From Eumeta japonica (Eukaryota > Arthropoda > Insecta > Lepidoptera > Psychidae), in assembly GCA_005406025.1 (NCBI GenBank), contig BGZK01001358.1, positions 102,127-166,126 on the forward strand: a stretch of DNA of 64,000 nucleotides, given 5' to 3'. Below the pieces are notes generated by a model, which did not search any database, was not told where the DNA came from, and was given only the letters and a program-made list of their open reading frames with translations. Shown in pieces: positions 46,960 through 57,509 of this stretch. The first letter of the stretch is position 1; the number at the start of each line of letters is the position of its first letter. Both the position numbers and the translations under genes were made by a program.

Positions 46960-47200
46960 TAAAACTGTGCGGCCACACTCGAAGAATATACAGAAAATGG
47001 TCGCGCTCTTGTCTGTGTTCCCACCGTCTACTCCATAGATTACCTAAACTACCTCTGTTCCCCGGCCGGCCCCAATTTAATTATAAAGGCCCAAAATAAC
47101 TACGCTGCCAGCGCGCCATTGACGCGATCGATTCCAATTTCAAAGTTCGATAGCCAATACGCAGCAGCGAATTGTACATATAGAGTGATATCGGTCAGGA
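46960..47200. promoter_or_regulatory. CpG/GC-richer block with TTTAATTATAAAGG words
   Basis: TCTGTTCCCCGGCCGGCCCC adjoins AATTTAATTATAAAGGCCC, followed by GCGCGCCATTGACGCGATCG. No repeat or gene identity. The mix of GC-rich and TAAT/TTTAT words is suggestive of an enhancer but unproven. Confidence 0.2.
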
Positions 47201-47304
47201 TTTGTCACGAAACAAAAAGTGCATGTTTACGATTGCGGCTACAATATTAGATACCGGCAGTCGCTACCGTTCACTTTATAATACGAGGTTCTCGTTGACA
47301 TAAA

Positions 47305-47525
47305 AAAAACCGGTCAAGTGCTTGTCCGACCACGCGCAGTGTGGGGTTCTACTGTTGCCTGTTACAATATACGGACTCAGAAGAGGGATTTTTGTCAGAT
47401 AGTATGAAAATATTAGTTGAATCCACGGTTCAACGATTAATAATGTATATAATCGGACCCACATAAGACGGATTAAGGATGTTATGAATTTATATTTCGG
47501 TAATTTTACATGATTCGTAAACTTA
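47305..47525. mobile_element. Internal fragment of the GGTTCCG inverted-repeat element
   Basis: AACCGGTCAAGTGCTTGTCC, CGGACCCACATAAGACGGAT and the GATGTTATGAATTTATATTT run align with about 1838-2045 (CCGGGCAAGTGCG, CGGACCCACATAGGGCGGAC). The CCGGYCAAGTGC phrase is a familiar lepidopteran repeat signature. Confidence 0.65.
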
Positions 47526-47529
47526 TATG

Positions 47530-48820
47530 TACTACTACCTACCTCAGGAACCCTTGATCAATAAACTTAATAAGGTAGCTACTTGAAGTACACCGAATAG
47601 GATTGAAATCGCGAGTCCCTATATATTTCAAAAACAACTAAGGAATCACGTGGTACTCACAGTCAAATGACAAAAAAATATCTATGTCATCTTTGTTCAG
47701 AAAAAAATTCATGCCTCTTTCCTAGAAGGATAGACAGAGACTACAGATTCCCAAACGGTACGATCTTTGCACATCTCTGTTCCTTCACCAATATTCAGCT
47801 ATCGTTTCATGCAAGCTCATCGGTTTTTGGTGCTTAAAATTTCGCCCTTTTTTAATAAGCCACCAATTTGGTCCTTTTCTAGGGCGCTCCTTGCCGAGCC
47901 TTCTATCACACACATTCGCACTATAGATTTGTTTCGTCAGTCTACCGTAATTCATCGTTTTCAGTTTGCCCAGCCACAGCGACGTACCTTATTCTACTCT
48001 ATTCACTAAATCTTCTTTCAAAGCACACCGCTCTTTGATATCGCTGTTTCTACATCTATTTTCAAAGACTTCACACTCCACACATACTACGCAGGGATGG
48101 CATCTCCACCGCTTTGACTCTACTTTCTATTCATCTCTACTTTTTCTTCTGCCATGCCCTGCCATGACTTACGTATATAAGCTTAGGAATCAGGACATTA
48201 TCCTGGATAACCAATCGTTCTTATCGTGAGATAATTTTACTGTTTAGACATATATTTTTTAAATTTATTCCCATTAAATTATACCTTAAAACATGTAACC
48301 AAAATAAACACAATTGAAAAGTCTGGCGAAAAAACAAATTGCATGAAAAATTAGTTTAACAAACATTTGCTATCGCTAGCGTATACGCTAGCGCATTATG
48401 ACACCTATCGCTTGTTTAATTTGTACTACCATACGCGTATTAATGTAAAGTGGACAGATAAAACCATAGCGTTTCGACATGCCATATGATAATTTTACTT
48501 GGCAACTGAAATAGGTGGTCACTAATAAAAAATTTCCTCGAATACGAATATAATTTAATACGTATCAACTTTATTAATATGTTTATTTTAATAAATTCAG
48601 ATTATGTTCATACAAGAAGAAAAAAAAAGAAACATCGGTATGCCTGGATTAAATAAGCGTTTATATTAATATATAAGCCGTATTGCTTTAAAGCAATGCG
48701 GCTGCATCCCAATCGACTCATTTTTTATTCAATATGGAGTGTTTTATTCTTTTATTGAGTGTCAAGAAGAAATCTTTTATACTACCTGTGCGAAGGTACA
48801 AAAGAAGAACCGACAAGAAA
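47530..48820. other. No gene seen; 20-bp self-palindrome at 48374
   Basis: AT-rich. Frames of 80 and 87 codons (47767-48229, plus) overlap without recognisable domains. CGCTAGCGTATACGCTAGCG at 48374-48393 is a perfect 20-bp palindrome. Confidence 0.4.
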
Positions 48821-48824
48821 TTAT

Positions 48825-49771
48825 ATCCATTCATTTTCATGCTTAAAACTTAGATATATTATTGATGCACAGTATTTTTTATTATATAGTTTTATCATTT
48901 CCTTAGAAATTCTTTTATGAAAACCAATACAATCGCCTATAAAAAAAATATTAAACTTGATCAGTGTATGAACTTTAATAAATTTCATCACTTGCTTAAG
49001 TTGTGTGAGTTGTGAGCACACTTTAGTTTCTTCGTTTTCTTCTTGTATTATATTCCGATAATCACCCACTTATAGCACGCGTTAGTATTTTCACATACGC
49101 ACGTAGCGTTTTTATAAATACATTCAGAATAAAAATGTTCATTTCAATCAAGTAGGCTCTTAGATTATCTCTAGAATTTAGCTCATATATAACGTCAACA
49201 ACTCTTTATTGGAAGGCCAGCAACTATTCCAAGCGAAATACCGTATGTTCGTGTGCTCAAAAAGCATTTTAAGATTTAAAAACTTCCATAGTCATGAGAC
49301 TATGAAAGGAACTGAAAAAGACTAGTCTCGCGGTGCTTTTCTCGGTAAATCGTAGAATTCTTTTTACTACAAAACTAAACCTTTTCTCCTGTCTCGAAAT
49401 ATGGGAATTCTAACGTAACTCAGCATCTGAAGTGAGACCAATAAATAAAGTCGTGCCTACAATATCCAATATCTCGTTCTTGATAATTACGTTTGCGACA
49501 ATCAGTTTATCACTAGACGAAAAAATTTAACAAGGTTTGTTTTCCCGTCATTGAGAAGAAGATTATTAGTTCTAAACCACTCAACTGGTTCAGAGATGGT
49601 ACTGCTTACTTCATCAAAAGCTGGTTGTGCCTAATAGTCTTGAAAAGTAAAGAAGTATCATCAGCAAATATTAACAGCAAAAATCCCATGTCCATTTTTA
49701 ACGAGATGTGGTAGAACATTAATACACACTAGGAATAGAAATAATCCAAGAACTGTACCGTGAGGCACACC
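48825..49771 (-). pseudogene. CR1/Jockey-group LINE reverse transcriptase relic
   Basis: Minus strand, in order: GVPHGTVLGLFLFLVCINVL; LPHLVKNGHGI; LIFADDTSLLFKTIRH with the catalytic ADD still present (49657-49665); WFRTNNLLLNDGKTNLVKF. Then GTTLFIGLTSDAEL, SFVVKRILRFTEKSTARLVF, FSSFHSLM, and RVVDVIYELNSRDNLRAYL. The last part is an 82-codon frame (49069-48821) ending NIFFIGDCIGFHKRISKEM and HENEW. This is the palm/thumb and C-terminal region of a non-LTR reverse transcriptase. The element is 5'-truncated at 49771 and carries several stops and at least two frameshifts. The clade (CR1 versus other Jockey-group) is judged by sequence feel only. Confidence 0.7.
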
Positions 49772-50773
49772 CATATTGTATTATACATACATAGCTCCAG
49801 ATTAGCGTCATTTAATTTTCCAAATAATTATTTACGATTTTTTTTTCAATAGCTAATAATAATTATTCAAATACGCTAAATGTACATTTTTTAAAATAAT
49901 TAAAATAGTAAGAGCTCAACATATATTTAACCCCTGGTAAATTATTTTATCAATTTTAAAAGCATTAATTTGCGATTCTTAACAACTGGTCGGCATTGTA
50001 ATATAAAAATACAGCTGTTCGCTTCGAATCTCAATTTATTACTAGTAGTGACCTAGTGTCAGTTGTATCAAGTAAGTGAACTAAATAGATGCTAAATAGA
50101 TATATAGACATAATATTTTAAGCATTTTCAACTATTATATAACGCAGCAAAACTGGGAATTAACTTTTTTTAAACTTCACTATTCTTAGTCAAAAATTAT
50201 TCATCGGCCTGTGACAGACGCGGGTTTCGCATACACCGGCATTTGAATTCTAGTCGAGCATTGGCTTAAGTTGCTTTATTATCAATTCTAAATGCGTGAA
50301 TTTCTAAATCATGTGATGTCATTCGGATATCCAGACGTTGAGAAATCCGGGTCGTTTTTCTCGATTAAAGCCACAGGAAAAGGCAAAAGGCTGCAATAAA
50401 TCATGGAGTTTTTTCTGTTGCTTAGAAAAGATTTCACCGAATCGTGAGGATGAATTATCGATCGTAATGGAAAATTTTATTTAGGCTTTTCTCCGAGCTC
50501 GAGTTTAGTCGATACTTCTATCACTGCACTTACTTTATCAAAGATATGAGAGATACGAATTAGGATTTTAATAAATATTTAGGGTATATGTTATAAAGCA
50601 GCCACACTAATTTCAATATAAAGTAAGAGTGCAAATTAAGAAATGAATTCTTATTCTTGTATATTCGATTAGATAAAATGTAAAATTAGTTTTATTGTTT
50701 TATTTATACTTATGACTATTGTTTATTTAAATAATCTATATATTTATTACATGATTGCTGTAGGTGCTTCTAA

Positions 50774-50776
<3 letters not shown>
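49772..50776. other. No gene seen
   Basis: AT-rich with a few CpG words near 50215-50230 and 50500-50515. No repeat ends or coding frames recognised. Confidence 0.35.

Positions 50777-50823
<47 letters not shown>
50777..50823. repeat. (TA)n microsatellite
   Basis: Uninterrupted TA run of about 23 units. Confidence 0.97.
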
Positions 50824-50825
<2 letters not shown>

Positions 50826-51212
50826 TTTATGGTTTTATACGTACTGACAGTAAAACTAGAAAAGGAAGTTTTGGGATGTAACAGTTAAAAATAACCGCCT
50901 TTTAAAGTACACATAAATCTTTAAGTATTTATGCAAGAATATATGATTATAATTATATTTTCAATATCTTTATTTTTTCATTATTATTGTATCATTATCG
51001 CCATCGATGGTACGCTCTTTTAAAAGACCTCTTAATATTCCTTTTTATTAAATCTCCTCAGTATTTAATAAAATAGTCAATTGCCAACTCTTCTCGTGAC
51101 ACGTGCATATTTCTGAAAATCGAAATTTAATTGTCTACATTTCGAAGTACACAAATGCCCGTACAACGTCAGCCGCGCGCTCGGGGCGCCGTCGAGTTGC
51201 GCTGGGAAAATT

Positions 51213-52085
51213 AGATTTTCAAGTCGTTCGCTTTCTACACAGAAACCCGACGAGTCAGCATATATTTCTTGTAATAGCCATATTAACGTAGGATATTCCT
51301 TAAATAATATTTGTAGTTGAAGATTTTCAAGTGGTTCGCTTTTTAATACGCTTTTATTAGCTTCACCTGTATGTATGTATATAACCGACTCTTTTACACT
51401 TGATTTTGTCCCACTTTACACGAACAGATTTAATTCAAACTTTGTACACATATCAAGAACCGGTGACAATACAATAATTCAATAAATTTATCCTCTTATC
51501 CTGATCAGGATCGCCAGGATCGAATAATTTCGTCACGTATCGTCTGCGTGAGAGCAAGTGGCTTATTACTGTTACTGAATTCTATTACTGTTGTGTAATA
51601 GAGTTTAGTGACAGTAATAAGCATTATTAATAATTCAACTATTGTGGTATTATTAAAAATTATAAATTTTTACCAATCAACCGAACTAAAAAGTGAAAAA
51701 TAAATATGTTTTAAAAAACTAAAAACACGTTTTTAAAGCACATTAAACTAAAAAGTGAAAAATAAAGCTTAATACAAACTCAAAAAAATAATGAACAATG
51801 ACGAAAAATACTAGTATTATTGTGGAAAAAGCGTGGGGCACTTTGTGCCACATTTTTTGTATAAAGAGCAACCCACGCTTTTTCCACAATAATACTAGTA
51901 TTTTTCGTCATTGTTCATTATATTTTTGAGTTCATATTAAGGATTGCTTTTCACTTTTTAGTTTAATGTGCTTTAAAAGTGTGTTTTTAGTTTTTTTAAT
52001 TAAACAGAGACCCGACGAGTGAGCATATATTTCTTGTAATAGCCATAATGACGTAGGATATTCCGTAGATAATATTTGTAGTTGA
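51213..52085. repeat. 108-bp tandem duplication, second unit split by a MITE
   Basis: Unit 1 is 51213-51320 (starts AGATTTTCAAGTCGTTCGCT, ends TAATATTTGTAGTTGA). Unit 2 starts at 51321 (AGATTTTCAAGTGGTTCGCT), is interrupted at 51346, and resumes at 52004 (ACAGAGACCCGACGAG) to end at 52085. The gap in unit 2 is filled by the TTAA element. Unit 1 therefore acts as a built-in empty site: it has CTAC where unit 2 has TTAA. Confidence 0.85.
51347..51999. mobile_element. TTAA-flanked foldback MITE (copy B, 653 bp)
   Basis: TTAA lies at 51343-51346 and 52000-52003. The left terminus TACGCTTTTATTAGCTTCAC matches, inverted, the right terminus of copy A. The left arm contains CCGACTCTTTTACACTTGA, GATCAGGATCGCCAGGATCG, a nested hairpin (51568-51623) and AACTAAAAAGTGAAAAATAA. 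The centre is GTGGAAAAAGCGTGGGGCAC, after which the arm is inverted (51880-51999) for about 120-160 bp until it stops at GTTTTTTTAAT. The right arm has lost its outer part by internal deletion. No coding capacity. Confidence 0.75.
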
Positions 52086-52194
52086 AATTGCGGCACAGAA
52101 TATACAATGAATTGTGTCTATCCAAATACTATGAAGAATGTTCATCTTTATTAACTATGAAATCGATAGAACAAAGTTAGCGCTTTAGTCGAGT

Positions 52195-52290
52195 CAGTGA
52201 ATGAGCGGTGATGCGTGACTAGCTAAAAATATTGCTTTCTACCCAAAAGGTACGAGTTTGAATCCAGACCAAGGAAGAATTGAATAGTGA
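52195..52290 (+). mobile_element. Degenerate tRNA-derived SINE head
   Basis: GCGGTGATGCGTGACTAGCT is A-box-like. TTGCTTTCTACCCAAAAGGT leads to the B-box-like GAGTTTGAATCCAGACC at tRNA spacing. The layout parallels 45848-45935 on the other strand. Confidence 0.35.
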
Positions 52291-52299
52291 ATATTTAAC

Positions 52300-53200
52300 T
52301 TGTAAGCAAATTAAATGTCTCGCTTCGTGCTTTAAAGGGCACAATGCTGACTGTTGTATGCGCATCGACGAAAACGCTTATTAGCAGCCCTCAACCCTCA
52401 TTACAATGAGGGTTCAGAGCAATCAAGGTTAACAGTTGCTAAAAGATTGTGGTATGCTGTGCCTCGACAGTGGAATGATAAAAACCTAACACAACAATTT
52501 TGGTATTTGGTCAACAATATTCCGACCGGTGATGCTCACAACACTATCATTATTTGATAAACGGGCTCGCAATATTGTAAATTGGTCCTCCAAGCGAAAT
52601 TACCGAGTTAGAGCTTACAGAATCAAAGTTTCGGACGTTTATGTTATGGATGATGTAATTGTATTATCGTCCGAGCCCTAAGGGATCAATTTCAATTAAT
52701 TATTATTGGATAACTCCTAACTTTCGTTATTGTTGTTGTTGGAAAGGAACAATAGTGATAAACGAAAGGATCATTCGACGTTAACGGTTAATTTACTACG
52801 AATATTATCCAAAAGAAATTCAGGAATGAAGTTGGCCAAGTGAGAATCTACACAGTAACCGATGATCTGTTAAATTACTAGATTTATGTCCAAGAATCGT
52901 TAGAAGTAGGCGTGTAGAAGTACGCGCCAAGTATAGTGATGAAGAGTCGATCGCCCATTATGAACACGGTGATAACCGACAAAGATTAATATCTGTTCTC
53001 GGTGGTGATCGGCTGTGATTGTTTTAGTAAGTTTCTACATTTTGAGATTTGATTATACAATATTTTATAATGCATTAATTTAGAATTCGATTAATTTATT
53101 TTTCATTTTTCATTCCATACACAAAAAACACTATGAAATCGATTCTTGATGAATGAAATAGAAATCGCACAGAAATCAGAGCATCAGATGAATAGCTTTA
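52300..53200. other. No identified gene
   Basis: A 67-codon plus-strand frame (52354-52557; LLAALNPHYNEGSEQSRL, LWYAVPRQWNDKNLTQQF) has balanced composition but no family I recognise. Repeat debris is likely. The remainder is AT-rich. Confidence 0.3.
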
Positions 53201-53202
53201 AA

Positions 53203-53990
53203 CGGCCTTTACATTATACAACTATCGTACATACGTACGTAATACGAGTTGTTCGCAACTGTTGCAAACGTCTTTACATGTAGCGACATGTCGAAAAACG
53301 ACTGAGACAAAACTGACTCATTCTTCATACAACTTTGGAATGGATCGTAAACAACGTAGTGTGTAAAAAAAAAGGATCCCAGTGGATGAAGGATTGGCTA
53401 ATATAAAGAAAAGTGATTTCTCACATTGGCTTATTGCAGGGTTTCTCAAACTTATGGCTCCACGTAGCCTTTTTAAAGTTTCCAGAGAACGGTGAACCCC
53501 TAACCTCCCCACCCCTTAAAAGTAATGAAATTGTCTGTTGAAGAAAATAGGGTTTTTTATTTCAATAAAAATTAAGACACAATAAATAATAATAAAAGCA
53601 AACAAAAGAAATATCTTTTTGGTATTAATGAGACAGTTGGGTATATTTCTTGTCACAAATTAAGTCAGTTCTTAAATTTTTAATTGCATAAGACGAACTC
53701 TTAATATTCTCTAAACAAGAATGTTTTTGATATATATTTATGATATTTTTCCAAAATCTTTTGTTTTCGTTCTCTGTTCTCTAGAACACGACCAACCTTG
53801 CCCACATTTGAAGCTGACACAGTCGTACAAATCATACCGACTACATTTACATTGTAAAACCGTCGTACTAATCGCACAAGTTGAAACTTGATCCGATCCG
53901 ACCGTGCGATTTGTACGACCGTCGACCGGTCGCATACGACAGCCCTTTACATTATACAACCGTCGTATACACTGGGTCGTATAATGGGCT
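53203..53990. mobile_element. MITE debris with repeated CTTTACATTATACAAC motif
   Basis: GGCCTTTACATTATACAACT (about 53203) and GCCCTTTACATTATACAACC (about 53941) are direct near-copies. A weaker third lies near 53840 (CATTTACATTGTAAAACCG). Each is followed by a TCGTA word. The stretch between 53840 and 53990 is CpG-rich with GACCGTCGACCGGTCGCATACG. It looks like the ends of one or two nested non-autonomous elements. Superfamily unknown. Confidence 0.35.
53437..53700 (+). mobile_element. hAT-like transposon terminus
   Basis: CAGGGTTTCTCAAACTTATGG matches the CAGNGGTTCTCAAACTT form of hAT terminal inverted repeats. It is followed by ACCCCTAACC-type sequence and an AT-rich interior. No opposite end or 8-bp duplication was found, so the copy is truncated or nested inside the surrounding repeat. 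Confidence 0.4.
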
Positions 53991-53999
53991 TATAAAATA

Positions 54000-54570
54000 A
54001 ATTTTATTTTATTTAGGTTTTTATTGATTTTTAAATGCTTTATTATTTCCGAAATGGTCACTGAAAATTGAGTGGATCTGTTTCATACCAAATAGGCGTT
54101 TTCCTTTCTACAAATTTCTTTTCAGAACTACCATAATAAGCTTGTTAAGAAAAAATAGATGTACGGATGTGATATTCAGCGGATGACGTAAAGCCTTTTG
54201 TATAAAAAAAATAATGAATAATAGCTTTGTGCTAATCTAGTTTAGTCGAGAAGTGAGTTTTATCCGAAAAATGGTTAAAGGTCTCTTGAAAATATTAGTG
54301 ATGGCTCATTCGATTCGAGATGCAATTCTGAGAAAGGAATTATTTTTTTGATCCGCAAACAAAAACTGCTACTGTTATAAAAAAAAACAAAAGAGGGGTC
54401 TCCCCCTTATAGGAATAACTTAAAAACTTTAAGAGATATCGAAAATTTAAAAATCTTTTGTCTCGTCAAGAATTGGAATTTGACTCTAAATTTCATTTGA
54501 GAAATAGTTTCTTAAAAAAGAGAAAATATCTAATAAAAAACTTTCAACTTCCAAAAATCTGTTTCTATGA
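54000..54570. other. No gene seen
   Basis: AT-rich with poly-A runs. The 68-codon plus-strand frame at 54458-54664 runs into the SINE and is chance. Confidence 0.35.
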
Positions 54571-54572
54571 CT

Positions 54573-54820
54573 GCCTGATTGGCGCAGTGGTAGTGATCCT
54601 ACTTGTTGCGCTGGGGTCGTGGGTTCGATTCCCGCACAAGACAAACATTAATTTATTTGATTAAAAATTAATGTTTGTCTTGAGTCTGGGTGTTTCTATG
54701 TATTACACGTATATATTTACAAAAAAAAGTATGTATATAGTATAATCAACTGTCTGGTACCCATAATACAAGTCTCGTTGCTTAGATTAGGACCAGACGG
54801 TGCTGTGTATATATGTCCGA
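54573..54820 (+). mobile_element. Lepidopteran tRNA-derived SINE
   Basis: The head carries an RNA polymerase III A box (TGGCGCAGTGG, 54580-54590) and a perfect B box (GGTTCGATTCC, 54622-54632). The body has GAGTCTGGGTGTTTCTATGT, TGGTACCCATAATACAAG, CGTTGCTTAGATTAGGACCA and GACGGTGCTGTGTATATATG. This order matches SINEs I recall from many moths and butterflies. It is a retroposed, non-coding element transcribed by pol III and mobilised by LINE enzymes. It is the best preserved retroelement here. Between the B box and the body it contains a 17-bp-arm hairpin. Confidence 0.8.
54637..54682. repeat. 17-bp-arm hairpin inside the SINE
   Basis: CAAGACAAACATTAATT at 54637-54653 and its exact inverse at 54666-54682, with a 12-nt loop. 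Confidence 0.9.
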
Positions 54821-54939
54821 AGATAAATTTTATATTGATGCTGAAAATAGGCTTGCGCGCGGCCATTACAGAGTGAGCATCCCGCAGCTAATGAGAATAT
54901 AACTACACAAAATATTATTTTTTTATAGTATTGAATATA

Positions 54940-54980
54940 TATATAGATATAGATATATACATGTGTGTATGTGTGTGTGT
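54940..54980. repeat. Mixed TA/TG microsatellite
   Basis: (TA)n with AGATATAGA interruptions followed by (GT)n. It sits a short distance downstream of the SINE. Confidence 0.7.
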
Positions 54981-55109
54981 AAATTTTTTTAACACTGTTT
55001 AAATGTTGTTTATTTGTTTAAAAATCATAATAAACAAATAAAAAAAACTCTTATAAACTTTTGTGACGTAATCTTTTTTAATATATACATACATACATAT
55101 ATATAATTT

Positions 55110-55497
55110 AGGGTGGTGCAAAAAATTGACTTTTTTTTGAGTCTTGAGTGAAGTGAGTTTTTAATGTTTTACAAGCTACTTCCAAACGACAGCTCAAAAA
55201 TTTTAAGATGTAGCTCCTAATTTTTTAAAACTTTGTTTTTGATATTTTAAGAGCCACCTGCAACGGACAACTCAAAAAAAATTAATGGGGTTGCTCAAAA
55301 GTTTTTAAAATTTCAAAAATCGTCAAGAATCGGATTGTTTTTTTTTCATTTTTTTTCTCGTTACGGTATAATTTTATAGAAAAACAAAAAATAAGTTTCT
55401 GAAAATTTCAATTTAAAATTTGAATTTTAAAACGTCGCTCAGATTTTTTTTTAATTTATTAGTGTATCACTTACAATTTTTTCGAGCGACGTTTTAA
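55110..55497. repeat. Unclassified AT-rich repeat with inverted CGTCGCTC motif
   Basis: AGGGTGGTGCAAAAAATTGA near 55110 is the kind of start seen on insect DNA elements. TTAAAACGTCGCTC at 55427-55440 is exactly inverted at 55484-55497. The AACGGACAACTCAAAAA and AACGACAGCTCAAAAA phrases (about 55185-55280) recur in tandem. Class unknown. Confidence 0.35.
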
Positions 55498-55894
55498 TAT
55501 GCAAATTAAAATTCCGTACATTTCCTTTCTTTTATTTGATAAAGTAATCGACGAAAATTCACCACGAGATGTATTAAAAATCAAACACATGACAAAAAAA
55601 CATATTTTTTTTAAATCTAATTATTATTATCTAAATTTAATTATTATTAAATATAATGTAACGGACCGGTCGCACGTGTATGGAACGCATAGCGGCCCGT
55701 TTTTGGTTTTGCTGATCGGCTGACTATTCGTAGGAGCGGCGCCTCGCCAACTTAGGTCGTCGAAATAATACCTCTGAAGACTAGGTGTTTATAAGAGGTG
55801 CAGAGCTTCACTTCTGATATGCCGAAACGTATGCTATGTATTATAGTAGACTGTAGACTAGGTGATACTGCACCAGTGCTACTGCACTAGGTAA

Positions 55895-55955
55895 TACAGT
55901 AGTGCAGGCGTGCAGGCGTGCAGGCTGAATGCAGCATATAGCTGCATTCGTATTT
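55895..55955. repeat. GTGCAGGC tandem and small palindrome at a LINE 3' junction
   Basis: Three tandem GTGCAGGC-type octamers (about 55901-55925) are followed by GAATGCAGCATATAGCTGCATTC, a 9-bp-arm palindrome. It lies just beyond the 3' end of the Jockey-like element and may belong to its 3' UTR or target. Confidence 0.6.
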
Positions 55956-55960
55956 TGTTT

Positions 55961-57496
55961 TTAGTTTTCTCCTTGCGGGGAGAGGGGGATAAAAAACCTA
56001 AAGAGTTGCCACGCACCCGCGTGCGTGGGGTGTATCCGACTTTCACGGACCAAAACCTCCAAAGCAACATGTTGGTTGGCTGTTGTCCGTAGCCCCAATT
56101 TATTGGGACTTTGAGGACTTCGTCTATCGCGGCCGATCGTCATGGGATGCCGTCGATGTCTTTCGACCATTTCGATCGACGTCTGCCTTTCGACCTCAGA
56201 AGTGAGCTCGTCGGGCGGATCTGAAAGAAAATTTCTTGGCCTTCGGATGAAATGGTGTGGAGGAAGTGCCTCGTAAGATACGGCTGACTGTAATAATGGG
56301 TTCAGGTGATTTGCAGATATGTCGAAGAATTTTTTCGACATATCTTGCATGTATTTGTAGATTGTAGGGAGTTCTAGATCCCTACGAAAATGTCATTCCG
56401 AACGTACCAGGGTGCGCCGAAGGCTCTCTACAAAAGTTGTTTTGCAGAATCTGGAGTTGACAGAGTGTGTTTGGGTCGGCGTGGGCGAAGACTGGCACCG
56501 CGTACGTCATCACCGGCAGTATGCATACCCTGCAAATTGTGCATTTATTCCTAAGGCTCATTTTACTCTTTTTACCTATCATACTGCTAACGCGTGATGT
56601 ATATAATTGACTATTTTTTCTAACACGCTTGAGGTGATCTTTGAAATAAAGATATTTGTCGAGTGTGATCCCTAAATATTTAAATTTGTGATGCCATGGA
56701 ATAGGTGAATTACACATGCGGAAAGTTGGGAAGTTGTACGGTACAACTTCTTTCTTTTTTATTTACTATAGTTGAAGAAGATGACTGCTGATTTTTCGAG
56801 GTTTATCTCAATTCTCCAGATTTGGAATTAACACGTCAGTTTGTCGATGGCCTTCTGGAGGCAAGGAGTGATTTGTCGAAGCTTGCTACCGGGCAGGTAT
56901 AAGGCGGTGTCGTTGGCGAAGAGCGCGAATTGAACGCCTGTTTGCGAACGCGGGATGTCGTTTGTGTACGCGGAATACAGCAGTGGGAATAGTGTGGAGC
57001 CTTGAGGAACTCCGGCTCCAATCAGTCTTTTGGCGGATATACTATTCTCATGCCGGAAGGAGAAGTGTATGTTCATTAAGTATTTATGGATGATGAAGAC
57101 AAGACGATCCGGGACTTGTAGTTGGTGGAGTTTATAAATTAGGCCTGCGTGCCATACTTTGTCGAATGCCTTAGCAACATCGAAGAAGACCGCTACGGTT
57201 TTACGTTTGCGTTTAAAATCCTCCGAGATGTAATCGACTAGTCGGAGGGCTTGTTGGGAGTAAGAGTTATTTGGCCTGAATCCGAACTGTTCGTCGACGA
57301 TCAGGCCGTTTCCTAATAGGTGATCACTGAGTCGTGTTTTGAAAACTTTCTCGAACAGTTTGCCTAGACCACTCAGGAGGCTGATCGGTTTAAAACTAGA
57401 GGGGAAGTCGCGAGGTTTCACGCCAATAATAACGGCTTTTTTCCATGCCTCGGAAAAGTGATAATTTTTAATGCAAGCATTGAAAACTGCGACCAT
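55961..57496 (-). pseudogene. Jockey-clade LINE reverse transcriptase relic (element 1)
   Basis: A 222-codon open frame (57496-56828) contains FPSSFKPISLLSGLGKLFEK, VDEQFGFRPNNSYSQQALRL, VAVFFDVAKAFDKVWHAGLI, GAGVPQGSTLFPLLYSAYTN and LFANDTALYLPG. After a stop and frameshift come HKFKYLGITLDKYLYFKDHL (56717-56382) and the C-terminal SYEALPPHHFIRRPRN (56350-55961). This is the palm-thumb part of a non-LTR reverse transcriptase, which copies element RNA into DNA at the target. The catalytic YADD-type box is FAND, so one metal-binding Asp is Asn. About four residues are missing from the PKPGKPR region. The endonuclease and ORF1 are absent (5' truncation at about 57500). Confidence 0.85.
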
Positions 57497-57509
57497 GCAT
57501 TCATATATT

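Noticed and set aside
54575..54645. Functional tRNA gene
   Set aside because: A and B boxes are good, but the anticodon arm and acceptor stem do not fold properly and the sequence continues into a SINE body.
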